This document shows, one piece after another, positions 49,000 through 60,548 of a stretch of 64,000 bases of DNA; the stretch's first letter is position 1, and each line of letters begins with the position of its first letter. Origin of the DNA: Ulva prolifera. Taxonomy: Eukaryota > Chlorophyta > Ulvophyceae > Ulvales > Ulvaceae. The stretch lies in contig CM041197.1 in assembly GCA_023078555.1 (NCBI GenBank), forward strand, positions 4,795,810 through 4,859,809. Direction: 5' to 3'. Under the pieces are notes generated by a model. It did no database searches. It was given only the letters and a program-made list of their open reading frames with translations, and had not been told where the DNA came from. The translations under genes were made by a program, and so were the position numbers.

Positions 49000-50150
49000 C
49001 TGTACCTAGGCGAGCTCGAGACAGCGTTTGTAATCTTGGGGTGGATGCTCTGCGCTTGTGTGAATGATCTGTTCACGAGCCAGTTCGCGCTCGCAGACTT
49101 CAAACCAGCCGTGAGGTCCGGGAGCGGCCGTCCCAGCGCTCGCGCCACGCTTATAATTGGCTGATACATGTGCCTCACCGATGCGCCACGATGTTCGAAA
49201 ACTGCACTCGGTCATCTGTCGCAATGTACATGTCGTCAGGCACGCATGGGTTGGTGTGCCAAACATGCTTCGAAAGGCCTGCGATTGATTCTGTAGCTGA
49301 ATATCCGTCACGACACGACCCCGTGAAACCTCGTTTTGATATGCTGCGTTGCAACTGTGCCCTGCAGAACGAATTTGAAGCGCTGGCGTCCCAGCGCACG
49401 CTTGGCACGTCAAGCCAACGGACGTTACATATTGTGAAATCGCATGCTTACTGCATACAGAAGCCTGGCGGCATTCTTCGCGTCGTTTGTAAAGTCCCGT
49501 GACAGTTGTGAGGCGTGAAGGGGAGTCCGATAGCGTCCGTCTGATCATCAGCTTCACCAGGTCAATGTGTCCTCTCATATATTTTTGAGGACTGTATCAA
49601 AGAGGCGAGGCTGCTGTGGATCTGCTTGTGACTATTCCGGAGACACGCTTGAGGGACGAGTCATCCGCGCAGGCCACAAGACTCGAATACTCTACGGTGC
49701 GCACGTTTGATCCGCATGTGTTTCTTATACGAGCCAATCAGAACGGAGGCGTGATCATGGATCTCCTCCCGCCAGCCACTAGCCGTGAGAGACAACCTCG
49801 ATCTGCTGCTTGTTTCAAGTCATCCTGTCCAGATCAAAAGCGCCAGGCGATGCGAACGTTACTTCACCTGACCACCTTTACAGCCTCGTGGATGTGATAC
49901 CTGGTCGCAACTGTATTGGTAGTCGCGCTTAGCATCTTGGTTTGCACCAGTGGGCACCAGGTTGCAATAATCACACAGCTTTGTCTACCACACTCAAGCT
50001 GGACGCCCGATCCAAATGCGACCTGATCACCTTTGGAGCACACTGTGCTCCCTGAGGATCACTCAAGGAGGCAGCTTTACCAGTGGGTCCAGCTGCACAG
50101 CTGTGGCTGTGTTGCGTGAAACTGAGTAAACAGTGCTCTTAATGCCCACG
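49000..50150. repeat. Segmental duplicate B1 (pairs with 58180-59480)
   Basis: Collinear blocks shared with the flank of copy 4 include TCCCAGCGCTC, CAGGCACGCATG, GAAACCTCGTTTT and GCGCTGGCGTCCCAGCG. The frames inside are not conserved between the two copies. Confidence 0.75.
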
Positions 50151-51031
50151 CTGCCACCTGCCGACAAGCCCAGGCTGCTCGGGTGAAAAATCCTCCTGTC
50201 AGTATGCTCAAGCTTACATCTGCGCAGTCTGCACTGTTCATGCCAGCGGGGTTCCAGCAGCCTTGCCGTCCACTGCCATCGACGGTGGCTGAGGTGTTAC
50301 GATCTCCTCCCTGCTATGTTTCTGCAACCTCAAGCCTGAAGCAGCTCTTCCACTTGATCAGCCATCAACCACTTCAGAGGACCTGCCAATCTTGTCGTTG
50401 CACTGCCAGGAGCCCAACAGATCTGGTTCTCAGGCGGCTAGCAAGTGGCTACAGTACCGCCACAAAACAGTTGGGGAACATAACATTAGTCACAGTCATC
50501 CACCGTTCAGTTTGCAGTAATCCTATGAGCGGGCATCCTGTCAGCCCCACCCAGAACCTGATGCCCACATGCACATTCTATCAGCCAGCCATGCACATAC
50601 ACCAGGTGGCATGCATACGCTGGATGGGCCACCTCCCTAACAGAAGCAGTCCACCTGTGCATGTGCTCTTACATGTGGTGCCTTGGTTGTTGTTTCTCGC
50701 TGGCTGCCTGGCTGGCATTCCAGATCAATGCACAAATCAGTGTACTCACCAAATCATCTCCACTGGACCGGGCTACACACACTCAGCACTCAGCGGAGCT
50801 GCTTGCTGGAGCTGTGCGCTGGTTCCGCGATGCTGCCTGCCTCGCCGCCTGGACCCCTGTAACACGCCCACGGGCCACAAACCCATGTCGGACGCAGCCA
50901 TGATCTCGCAAACTGTGCCTTCTGCAGACTCGTCCTACCACTGTAACCCCCCCCACCCCCCCTCGGTTTCCCGCGGACCCTCGCAGCCTCTCATGCATGT
51001 GCAGGGCACAGTCGCGGCAGCAGCAGCCTCG

Positions 51032-54000
51032 ATGGGAGCCCCACGCGCCGCCTGCCTGCTCGTCGCGGCATGGGTGGCAGCGCGCGCCACCGTCGCCGCA
51101 GCGGAGCAGCTCGAGCCCAGGGACCCGTGGGGAACATTCTCGCCCACCGTGCCTCCACGCGGGCAGGGGGCGGCACTGCCACGTATGCGGGGCCCCGGCC
51201 CGGAGCACACGATCGAAGTCGCAGATGTTCTGGTGGAATTGCAGGCCGCGGAGGATCTGGGGGACTATGGGGCGCTGGAGGACGGAGAGCAACGCAGGAG
51301 CCTGCTACACGGCTGCCACGGCCGACGGCTCAACAGGTGTGCACCACAGGCACTGGCCACAGCATGCACTGCTGAGATTCGTGTATCAGATGTATATCAT
51401 AGGCCCGGGTAGTACCGGCAGGGCGCTGTGCATGCGTGCGTTTTGCGCCCACGCCACCCCAGCCGGGTCCAATCGCTACAGCTGTGCCCTTGATTCCAGA
51501 CATGTAGTCACTGTTGTGGCACGTGAAGCCATATGTAGCGGAGTTGCGTTCGTACGCGATCGCTTGGAGTTTCCTACGACGTCGACTCATCCGCGTTTGC
51601 TACATCGGGGTTTTGGAAACAGCAATGTAGCAGACACGGTTGATCAGCATGTGATGTGCACGTTCTCCAGGACGCAGGCAGGTTTCTGCAGGGCACCATG
51701 CGGGCCGGCACCACAGTGAACCTGTAGCTACGATATGCCTCACCCCCAGCCACAGTGACAGACGCGGCATGGCCCTGTGAATAGCAGTTCAACGCATGGC
51801 ACAGCATGGCACAGCATGGCACAGCCGCCTTCAGATTCAACCCTCCACACGGACCGCGTGTGTTTTTACTGCTGCGCGGCGCTACGGTGTAATGCACGGC
51901 CAGCCGTGTTGATCGCCGACTGTGCTGCAGGTGTACTTTGCCACCCCCCTGCCCGCGCTGCACATACCCCGGGCGCAGCCTGTTCGGCCACTGCAGAACT
52001 CCAACCAGGCTATTCCAATGCCGTAAATCGGGGGCTAGGGGGCCTCCTAGAGGCAGCGTCCTCGAGAGCAACATATGCCCGAACCAGTTCATGTTGTCCG
52101 AGTTCACCGGCGGCGTCTCGCCGGGAGATGGCGGCGAGGGGGGCCTGTACGGTGAAGAGGAGCCGGAGGAGGCAGACTACACCGAGACCCTGCCGGGTGA
52201 TGAGTCCGTGGTGATCGTGCCAGACCCGATCGGCGATGTGGATGCGTTCGCCGCGGTCGCGACGGCGGAGGAGCTGCAGGAGGCGCTGGTGAGGGGCACG
52301 AACCACATCCTGATCACTGCACACCTCGACGCCACCGACGTGGAGCCGGTGGAAGACCTGGAGATGCGGGAGGCGCTGAACAGTGCCGTCGGGCGGGTCC
52401 AGAACACCACGCTGTCAATTTCCGTGCGCTGCCCTCCTTGCCAACACCATTCACAGATTGGTTCAACACACGCACAGTGGTGTAATAGGGCGCAGGTGAA
52501 CCATTACAGGTTAGGCCGTGGGAGCAGGGTGATCAGTGACACTGAATCTGCCTGCCCTAGCGATCATCAGATTATATGCTCAACGGTCACTGTGCATTGA
52601 GAGGCTGGGTCACTGTGCATCGAGTTGGTCACTGTCATGGTCACTGTGGTTTACTCCTTCGGCAGATGTGGTCCTGTTAGCTCGGAGTTGTCAATGTCCA
52701 ATAGGATACGGCTCTGTAAATTTAGATTCACTTTACTGTGCATTGCGAGGCCATCACGATGGGCGGCCGCCGTGCGAGACGCACCCTGTGCGAGACGCAC
52801 CCTGTGCGAGACGCACCCTGTGCGAGACGCACCCTGTGCGAGACGCACCCTGTGCGAGACGCACCCTGTGCGAGACGCACCCTGTGCGAGACGCACCCTG
52901 TGCGAGACGCACCCTGTGCGAGACGCACCCTGTGCGCCAGCGCAGCGGACTGCTCCATGCGTCAGAGCGTCTGAGCAGGCCACGTCCTGCCACATGCATG
53001 GCCCCAATGTGTGCAGCAGCAGCGGCAGTGCCAGTGCCTGTGTGACAGTGTCACTAACAGCATCGCAACATGCACCTGTAGCCGCTACCCCCCGTTGCCA
53101 GTGTGTACCAGTAGCCACCATGATCAGGCAGGCTGTCATCTGTGACCGTCTCAATCTGGACCAGGAGGGCATGTCGATTGCACCAGCCTGCACATGCAGA
53201 GTAACATTGGGCATGTGCTGGTCATCATCATGCGGGATCACCTAGTCAAAACTGAAAGAATGCAGGGATCATGTGACGAGCTGCCCCCGGAGTCGTTCAA
53301 TCTCACGGAGCCGGTGCCGCCCGGGGCTTGTGCGATCCTTGTCAAGGAGGACTTCCTGGACGCCCCCCTCGGCACCAACTGCCTCCTCCTCGACTCCCTC
53401 TACATCGCCGTGAATACCAGCATCCCCAGGCCCGAGAATGCTAGCAGCTCCGTGCTCGTGCTACATGTGCGTGCCATCCTGAAGCCCCCGATGTGTCAAC
53501 ACGAAGCGTCCGATGTGTCAACACGAAGCGTCCGATGTGTCAACACGTCGCACGACCGCGGCGGATGTTTGCCGAGGCAGCGCCTGCAAGAAAACAATGA
53601 CCTTTTAAGCCTGTCCTGTGTCGGCTTGATGCTGTGATCGTATCTGACCAGGCAAATGCCCCAGATGTCAGCATGGAAAGTCAGGCTGGGCCGATTGCAA
53701 TGCATAGTGCGATGGCCACGTCAGCCGGTCAGCTTGAGTCGTGTTGAAACCCATGACACACGGATGCACAGCACCTGTCCACACACGGCGCTCAAGCAAC
53801 TAAGTGGTACCCCGGACGCAGGTCAAGGGGAAGCCCTGCTCTCTGTTTTTATGCACATCCATCAAACCATGAAATCCATCATCTTCTGCATTGTGCATCA
53901 GTACATGGATCCCGATCTCAGCGAATCTGGGACGGCCGGTTGCGCCTGCTTCCATGCACAGAGTTTTCTATGCCTCGCCGCAGGCAATGGAGTCTGAACA

Positions 54001-56193
54001 CCTGCTGTTTTCAATGCCGTTCGCTGGCCCGTGAATAATGTCAACGATTCATGTGGCCGCGCTGCGCAGGTGGACGGGCTGATGTGGATCACCGACTGTG
54101 TCTTCCAGGGCAGTGGCGGAAACGGCCGCGCCATCGACACCAATACCATCAACGGCGGCGTCCCCGAGCTCTACATCAGAGGTGTGACCATTGTTCTGTC
54201 TGCAGCTAGCGCTGACACTGCTTTCGACGTCTCCAGGCGCACCCCTGGAGGGCCTCCAGGCTGTTGGGGTGCCACCTGGCCATGTCAGATAACATGATCA
54301 CTGTCACGGGGTCTACAAGAGGCTCCAGTGAATGCGCACAACCCCAGGAGCACCCAGACTTGGTGTCCCACATGCCTGCTTACCCGCGAATTGGGTCCTT
54401 GTGTGTCGGTTTGACTGCAGCCAACACTGGCCTCCATGAGACTGTCACAACTGCAGCGCCAGCCGCATGCCTAGGCATGCAGCGGCTTGCCCCTCTGGCA
54501 TGTGGCCCGGTTCACTTGGAGTCGTCAATGTCCTCTTAGGATGCGGCTAAGTCCAGGTTCACTTTACTTTTACTTCACGCCTGCCCGGCGCGGTGTGAAT
54601 GGCGGGGCGTGCCCTGTGCCCTAGTAAAGTATAATAAAACCCATCTGCATGTACTTAGCCGTATCCACTTGGGTCATTGACAACTCCGGTATCCGCGACC
54701 ATGTCCAGATGTACTTACCTTTGCAGTGAACTCATGACAGCGCCAAACCAGTGCAGGCACGACGTTCACCACCTTCAGGCGCGAACTGGGCCCCGGCATC
54801 CGGGCCCTGCCGGGCTCCCGGGTGTGGCTGGACAACGTCACCTTCCGGGACATCGCGCAGCCGCGGCTGCCGAGCTCGAGGCGCCTCGACCCGGCACGTG
54901 TGCCCGTAGCCAGCGCCGTGGCGGCCTCTGAGGACGTCTTCCTCGTCCTCGTGGTGCGGCCTGCCGCTCTGGACTATCTGTTGAGATCACGTATTGCTAT
55001 GTACTCACGCGTATGCACAGACATATATACACGTACCGACATGCATGCACGAGAACCGAACCGGTCGCATGCCCGGCCTCTGTCCTTTGTCAGTGCATGC
55101 AAACGTACATCCACCAGTTCATCACACATCTCGTGTCCCCGCTTTCCTCGTGGGCAACTCTGAGGTTTAGATGTGAACGGGCACCAAGGCTGGGAGCGTG
55201 CTGTGGAGCTGCCCCGGCGATCCATCACGGCGTGTCAATCTAGATCCGGCGGCCAGCGCGGGCCTCCGCTGGTGTGTCTGCGCGGCATGCAGGCACAGGT
55301 AGAGCGCTAGCATGGAGCGCTCTCTCAGGTCTTGGCGAGGTGCCCTCGGTGCCCATGATCACTCTCAAACGGCGAAATCGCATGGCTTCAGTTCTGCAAA
55401 TTGTCACGCCATAATGTTGTAGTGGCACATGTGGGAGGGCTTGGAGAATGATCAGCTTGCGTGCAGAACGTAACAATCGAGGGCAACGAGGTGCTTGGGG
55501 AGCCTGCGGGCGTGCGCGCCATCGGCATCGACCCCAACGGCACTGCGGTCTTTGCCGTGCCCCGCGTCATGGTCTGGCAGTGGCCCCAGGGCACGGCGGT
55601 GCTCTCCAGCCCGGAAGTCGCTGTGGCGGAGAACCTGATCATCGCTGTTGCGCGTCCTCAGGTTGAGATGATCCTGGAGGTATTGCCCCCCCCCCCCCCC
55701 CCCCCCCCCCCCTTAGAACAGCGGCGGTCAAGATTTCTGCAATGGTTGGTGCCGCCTTGTGGCTTGCAGACATCCACAAACAAGGCCGGTGCATGTCTGT
55801 CTCTGTCGTGATCCACGTCGACCCGGGCAGGATCGCTGAGTGCCGAGGTGTCGCCTTGGCATCTGCCTCTACCCAATGCGGCTGCCCACTCCCCTGCTTC
55901 TGACGCATGTATCATACCTCGTGACATCTACCGTGCTGACAAATCACACTGCGAAAGACACGGGGGCCTGTTTCGATTGGACCACACTGTACATGCTTCG
56001 AGCTGCTCCGAGCGTTGCATACCGCGTGCGTGATGGCTGCTGCGCATGACACGTGCTGCGTCTTGCATGCTGTGTCTGCTGTGCATTCTACGTGGTGCGT
56101 GTAGCATGCTGTGCCTGCTGTGCATGACGCGTGCTGGGCGTGCAGGTGCAGCAGGAGATCGTCCAGGATGGGCTGCTGCAGCTTGGCCAATAG
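51032..56193 (+). CDS. Secreted ectodomain paralog, copy 3 (7 exons)
   Basis: Exons: A 51032-51336, B 51931-52423, C 53266-53466, D 54070-54181, E 54757-54953, F 55467-55679, G 56146-56193; total 522 residues. The start is the ATG before the signal peptide APRAACLLVAAWVAARATVA; the frame is open further upstream, but without a recognisable N-terminus. Exon A then carries EPRDPWGTFSP and LLHGCHGRR. Exon B has the Cys/His module in the form CTLPPPCPRCTYPG, FGHC, LFQC, then acidic residues and GTNHILITAHLDATDVEP. Exons C-F repeat the family rungs (LLLDSLYIAV, MWITDCVFQG, VWLDNVTFRD, NVTIEGNEVLG). Exon G encodes VQQEIVQDGLLQLGQ and a TAG. No membrane span. All introns are GT-AG with conserved phases, so the gene appears intact. 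Intron B-C contains a 16-bp tandem array. Function unknown; an extracellular binding role is inferred. Confidence 0.85.
51796..51825 (+). repeat. 10-bp tandem repeat, three units
   Basis: ATGGCACAGC is repeated three times in copy 3, intron A-B. Similar sequence occurs near 240-265. Confidence 0.85.
52772..52937 (+). repeat. 16-bp minisatellite, about ten units
   Basis: Unit GTGCGAGACGCACCCT is repeated about ten times almost without variation in copy 3, intron B-C. Sixteen is not a multiple of three, so repeating dipeptide-like frames are open in several frames on both strands; these are artefacts of the repeat, not genes. Confidence 0.95.
53489..53547 (+). repeat. 22-bp tandem repeat, 2.7 units
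   Basis: Unit begins CGATGTGTCAACACGAAGCG; it lies just inside copy 3, intron C-D. Confidence 0.85.
55050..55093 (+). mobile_element. 44-bp retrotransposon stub (subfamily A)
   Basis: Contains ACCGGTCGCATGCCCGG followed by CTCTGTCCTTTGTCAG, between two copies of TGCATGCA (55042-55049 and 55094-55101). It lies in copy 3, intron E-F. Confidence 0.7.
55686..55712 (+). repeat. C homopolymer just after the exon F donor of copy 3
   Basis: A run of 27 C starts seven bases into the intron after donor GTATTG. Confidence 0.9.
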
Positions 56194-57013
56194 GAGTGCA
56201 ACCCGACGGCCTCCGGCGCGAGTGCCAGGCGTCGCCGGCGGCACAGGCAGGTGCTTGTGCAGCGCCTGGACATGCCGATCGTGTTGCCATGGGTCCATGC
56301 TACGGATTGGTCACCGGAGCGAGTCGCCGAACGCGGCGACAGTAATCCCAGGACCACCAATAATTAGTATTGTTTTGAGGCTACGACAGTGCCCGCACGG
56401 TTCTTGATATCATATGGGTTTTTCCGCGGAATTGGATTTTTTATATGGTAACACGAAGGTGACCAGCCCCTGGACAACCTTTTTGTCGGCCAGAACGAGC
56501 ACTGAGACATAGTGCCTTCTCGTGCACTGGCAGGACGGACCTCAAGATTAGCTGATATTGTTTACTGCACTTCATCGCTGAAAGCTGTGCCAATTGTTGA
56601 TTGGGCGGTAGCAAGCGCAGGTAACATGTGTGACAACATGAGTGTGTGTAATGTGTGACTGCAAGGCAATGAGAGTGAGGTTTGCCAGCACATGTGCCAC
56701 GTTTCCTTCGGCCAGGTCTGTGGTGTGGAGTACGTACGCAGGGTCAATCTTCTCGTTCTGCGATGCGTGTGCTTCGACGTGTGAACTCTCATGGAACAAA
56801 AGCGACACCATGGATCATCTTTTTTAACACAACTAGTTGTGTGCGCTGGCAAGAAGGCAGTGGGGCTGGTAGCACCGCAACCATTGCATATATGCAATGC
56901 ATGACAGAGGATGAGGGTGCTGTGTCGCGGTGCTCTGTGCGTGTGAGGGGGGATCCAGTCCAACACCCGCACATCAAGAGAGTGTCACCCACGTCGAACT
57001 CGCCCGAGTCGGC

Positions 57014-57172
57014 GCGTGTTACAAAGGAAAAAGCCGGAGGGGCCGGTTGCACCTCCAGGACCAAGAGGGAGAGCACAAACAACGCAACGCGCACGCAACA
57101 GGAGAGCACCAGCCAACGTCAAGGCACAACAAGCACCCACACACTCCCACACTCCTTTGTAACACTGACACC
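57014..57172. mobile_element. Retrotransposon-derived repeat with both ends in GTTACAAAGGA
   Basis: Left end GTTACAAAGGAAAAAGCC and right end CTCCTTTGTAAC are inverted relative to each other. The interior is nearly the reverse complement of 36450-36560. No clear flanking duplication was found, so its mechanism is open. Confidence 0.6.
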
Positions 57173-57260
57173 CGACCCACGCACCCGCACGCGGCCCAGA
57201 CCCCACCCCAACACACACCCACCCACATGCCAACACGCTACACGATCCGAATCGGTGTGT

Positions 57261-57277
57261 TTTACAAAGGACAAAAC
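57261..57277 (-). mobile_element. 17-bp retrotransposon stub
   Basis: TTTACAAAGGACAAAAC lies between CGAATCGGTGTGT (57248-57260) and CGAGTCGGTGTGT (57278-57290), a 13-bp duplication with one mismatch. It is the shortest candidate insertion in the window. Confidence 0.6.
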
Positions 57278-57298
57278 CGAGTCGGTGTGTCTGTGTGT

Positions 57299-57327
57299 GG
57301 GGGGGGGGGGGGGGGGGGGGGGGGGGG
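57299..57327. repeat. 29-base G homopolymer
   Basis: Uninterrupted G run in the intergenic region downstream of copy 3. Confidence 0.92.
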
Positions 57328-57716
57328 TCCACATCTGGGGCTTTGCACTCGGGTCATCCACATGCCCACCAGCAACACGGACAAGGCCCCGGGCTGTGTC
57401 TATAGACTACCACTTACCTGGTCACGTGTGCATGGTCCGAGCGCATACTCTCCATCCTCATAGAAACACTACCCGGGCACCTCTGTCCACGATCACAGCT
57501 CGCGGTGGCCAGCACCCAGGCACTGCATGCCGCACCCACGCCGACACACATATGCATGCACAGCGGGGTCGTTTTGCGTGACGACCCGGGGCTGCGGGTA
57601 TTTGAGGCTGGTGAGCGGGCGGGCACGCGGGTGTGGTGCGAGGTTGTGCGGGTGCGTATTCGGTGGGTGTCTTGGCAAGCTGTGATTGGGCTCCGTGCCC
57701 GCGTTGGACGTGGGTG

Positions 57717-57746
57717 CGTTACAAGGACAAAGGCAGCAAGGCGGGC
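57717..57746 (-). mobile_element. 30-bp retrotransposon stub (subfamily B)
   Basis: CGTTACAAGGACAAAGGC and 12 further bases are flanked by a perfect 12-bp duplication TGGACGTGGGTG (57705-57716 and 57747-57758). Confidence 0.75.
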
Positions 57747-58179
57747 TGGACGTGGGTGTGCATCTCGTGTTGTGTGTGCATTGGGGCATTGCCATGCTCG
57801 TTCGTTGCCTTGGCGGTGCTACCCACCACTCCTTCTTGTCAGTGTAATTACACTGTCAAAGGCTATTACAGCTGTGCATGTGTTAACACATGGACAGCTG
57901 TAGTACATACCCCCACCCAAAGCCGCGTGCACCTACCCAACAGCACAGCACCATTGATATTTCCGCACAACACAACCCGCCACACGCACAGCCCAGGCAG
58001 TCAGATGCTAAATCTCACCACAGCCGGGCCACCGTCGGGCACAAAAATGTGCTTGAAGCCTGCCGCCGACGGCCCCCACATCCCACGACCTGGTCAGCCC
58101 AAATCTCGGAGACTCTCTGAGACATAGGCATGCGCAGCACCCGGTCACGCCGCATTGTTGGTAAAAAAGACAGTGTACA

Positions 58180-59480
58180 CGGGCCTGGCTTGCAGATGCT
58201 CCCATCTGTAGCGCTCTCGACATGTGCCATGTGCCCGTGAGTTGTGCTTACTGTCATGCAGCGTGTATATGGGCCGGCAGGTGCGAATTCTAGACGCGGT
58301 CCTGTGAACTCCCGTCCCAGCGCTCCCGCCACGACAAAGCTTGGCTGATGCATTTGCGACATGTGTATGCATCGAACCGGCCGCGATGTTCGACTGTCTC
58401 CAACTGCCGCACTCGGTACCGCGGCCATCTGTCACAACGTCTTCAGGCACGCATGTGTTACAAGGACACAAGCAGAGAAGAGGCATCTCACCTGGTATGT
58501 GGTACCACGTGGGACACGCCTCGGAAGGCCAGCGGCTGCCTTGACTGCCCAAGCTACATGACAACATGACTACGCACTACGACCCCGGTAACTGAAACCT
58601 CGTTTTCATTTGCTGCATCACACCTATGCCCTGCCAAGTTCACTTGGAACGCTGGCGTCCCAGCGTGCTCTCGGCTGGTCCCGCCGACAGACGATACATG
58701 TACTCAGGATACTGTTGTTTGATGGGCACGGAAGACGGATGCCGTTCTGTGCGTCGCGGACGAAGCCGTGTTGCAGCAGCTTGGCGTCAATGCGTGCCAG
58801 TCTGCGTCCGTCCGTTCACCGTCTGTTCACCAGCCTTGCCAGATACACACCTTCTCAGGTCTCCAGGGCCAACTTATGAAACAGTCGCTGTCGTTGATCG
58901 TCTTGTGTGATCTCCTGAGCCTCGCTTCCAGACTGAGCCATCCCCGCAGGCTACAGCACAGAAAGGATCTCGGGTGCGCACGCCTGATCCGCGTCAGGTT
59001 TTATGAAACGAGCCAATACGAATCGGTGATCATGGAATTTGCGATGGGTGTCCTCCTGCCAGCGCCGGGCCGGCAGTGCCACTAGCAAGCATGATCTGCT
59101 TTGATTCCACTCCTCACGTCCAGGTCCCACCCGCCTGGCAATGCGTAGGATGTAACACCTGATCACTCTCGGGAGCCTCGGGACTTATCGAGAGCTGGTC
59201 GTCGTTGCTTTGGTGGTCACACTTGTTGTCTGCCCACCTGCTGAATTGCAGCGGTGGACCACAAGGCTGCAACACACACATGGCCTTGTCAAAGGAACAT
59301 AAACTCATGCATGCCCAAGTGAGGCGGCTTCACTACGTTCCCATGCAGTCCGGGTCAGACTGTGTTGAAGCCCAACAGCAGAGGCAGCTGTGTCAATGGT
59401 TCCACCGAGCTGCACTACTGTCCTTGCAACACATCTGTGACCCATGGCCAGCTGGGTGAAGCTGAGTGATCAGTGGCGCC
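58180..59480. repeat. Segmental duplicate B2 (pairs with 49000-50150)
   Basis: Collinear with the upstream flank of copy 3. Relative to that paralogous site, about 40 bp around 58456-58495, beginning GTTACAAGGACACAAGC, is extra and looks like another retrotransposon stub. Confidence 0.75.
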
Positions 59481-60368
59481 CACCATGCAACCATGCAAGC
59501 TGCGGGTGATGGGCCTTGGTAGCTCCGATAGAGATCCTCCTCAGCATGTGTGCACATGCTCACACCAGCACAATGTGTACACTGTACATGACTTTCGTGG
59601 ATCTGTAGGTGACTGCCATGCATAGTGGCTTAGTTGTCTTGAATTCTAGTCATCTGTCACCTGTTCTTCTGCTGATATAGGCCTCTAGAGCACAGAAACT
59701 CCATGAACGAATCCATCCTTGCTCAAATGCCAACCTGCCAGTTTCATCAGGCAAATTTCGGAGATCGACTCCTGCATCCGACCACATCTAGGCATGTTTC
59801 CCAGGGGCTGAAGCACTCCCCGAGAATAGTGGGAAGAATAGTGGGGGAAGAATAGTGGGATATAATATCTATTTCAGTCATCCGCTAATGAGCAAGCCGT
59901 AATCCTGAGAGCCAGCATAATGTAGTAGAGCCCCAGAGAGCTACCATAGTTCAGTAATAGAAGATATCAGTACTGGATGCGTATGTGCCTCTGCAGAGCT
60001 CTGCTATCCTGTGCTATCTGTAGCTGTAGCTATCAAGCAGCCATGCATGTGCACCAGCTGCCATGCATGGCCCATGGAGTAGACCTCCTCAACAGCAGCA
60101 GCGCATCTGTACATGCTGCTCTGCTCTGCTCTGCTCTGCACAAGAAGCACATAGCCTCACATCGCTGTGTGCTGCGGTCCAGCAGGCCCAGCATGCCCAG
60201 CGTGCAGAGCCTGCCATAACGCATCCCGCTCCCGTGCAGAGCCTGCCATAACGCATCCCGCTCCCGGGGCCTGGGTGCTGGCGCTGGCGTGATTCAAGTG
60301 CCGATAGCGCAGTGCGTTGTACCGCCATGGTGGCTTATAATTATGGCCGCACAAATTGAGCCCTATAT

Positions 60369-60397
60369 ATAGTTACAAAGGACAGAGGCCGGGCAGC
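60369..60397 (-). mobile_element. 29-bp retrotransposon stub upstream of copy 4 (subfamily A)
   Basis: GTTACAAAGGACAGAGGCC and neighbours lie between two copies of GAGCCCTATAT (60358-60368 and 60398-60408). The sequence matches the 3' terminus of the 42942-43851 element. Confidence 0.7.
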
Positions 60398-60548
60398 GAG
60401 CCCTATATGTATATATATATACATCTATATCTATGATATGTGATATGACATCTATATCTATGATGTGTATATATATGCAGCGTTCAATCTGAGCTGAAAA
60501 AATCTACTGCGTGTGCAGGTGTAGGCGCTAGTTTCACCAGCGGTGTCG

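Larger units (their letters stand above)
46644..51031. other. Intergenic region between copies 2 and 3
   Basis: No gene is recognised. A long minus-strand frame (48110-47265) is crossed by a MITE and is a chance frame. The region holds a MITE at 47733, a hairpin at 48739 and a duplicate of the copy 4 flank from about 49000 to 50150. A plus frame stays open for about 850 bases ahead of the copy 3 start codon without any recognisable domain. Confidence 0.5.
56194..60548. other. Intergenic region between copies 3 and 4
   Basis: No gene is recognised. It carries a cluster of retrotransposon 3' ends at 57.0-57.8 kb, a 29-base G tract at 57299, the duplicate of the copy 3 flank from about 58180, and an AT-rich TATA/ATCT microsatellite at 60403-60476 just upstream of copy 4. 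Frames in the retrotransposon zone are low-complexity. Confidence 0.5.

Noticed and set aside
50183..51031. In-frame extension of copy 3 upstream of its chosen start
   Set aside because: The upstream 283 codons have no domain. The ATG at 51032 gives a signal peptide at the same place as in copy 4, where the corresponding extension is absent.
52772..52937. CRISPR-like array
   Set aside because: Units are directly adjacent without unique spacers, inside an intron of a eukaryotic gene; it is a minisatellite.
52651..53241. Repeating RTGCVSHRVRLAQGAS-type frames on both strands
   Set aside because: They are translations of the 16-bp intronic tandem repeat in different frames.
57014..57172. Classical DNA transposon with terminal inverted repeats
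   Set aside because: The ends look inverted, but the same GTTACAAAGGA terminus occurs singly at many other insertions, fitting a retrotransposon 3' end better; no flanking duplication found.
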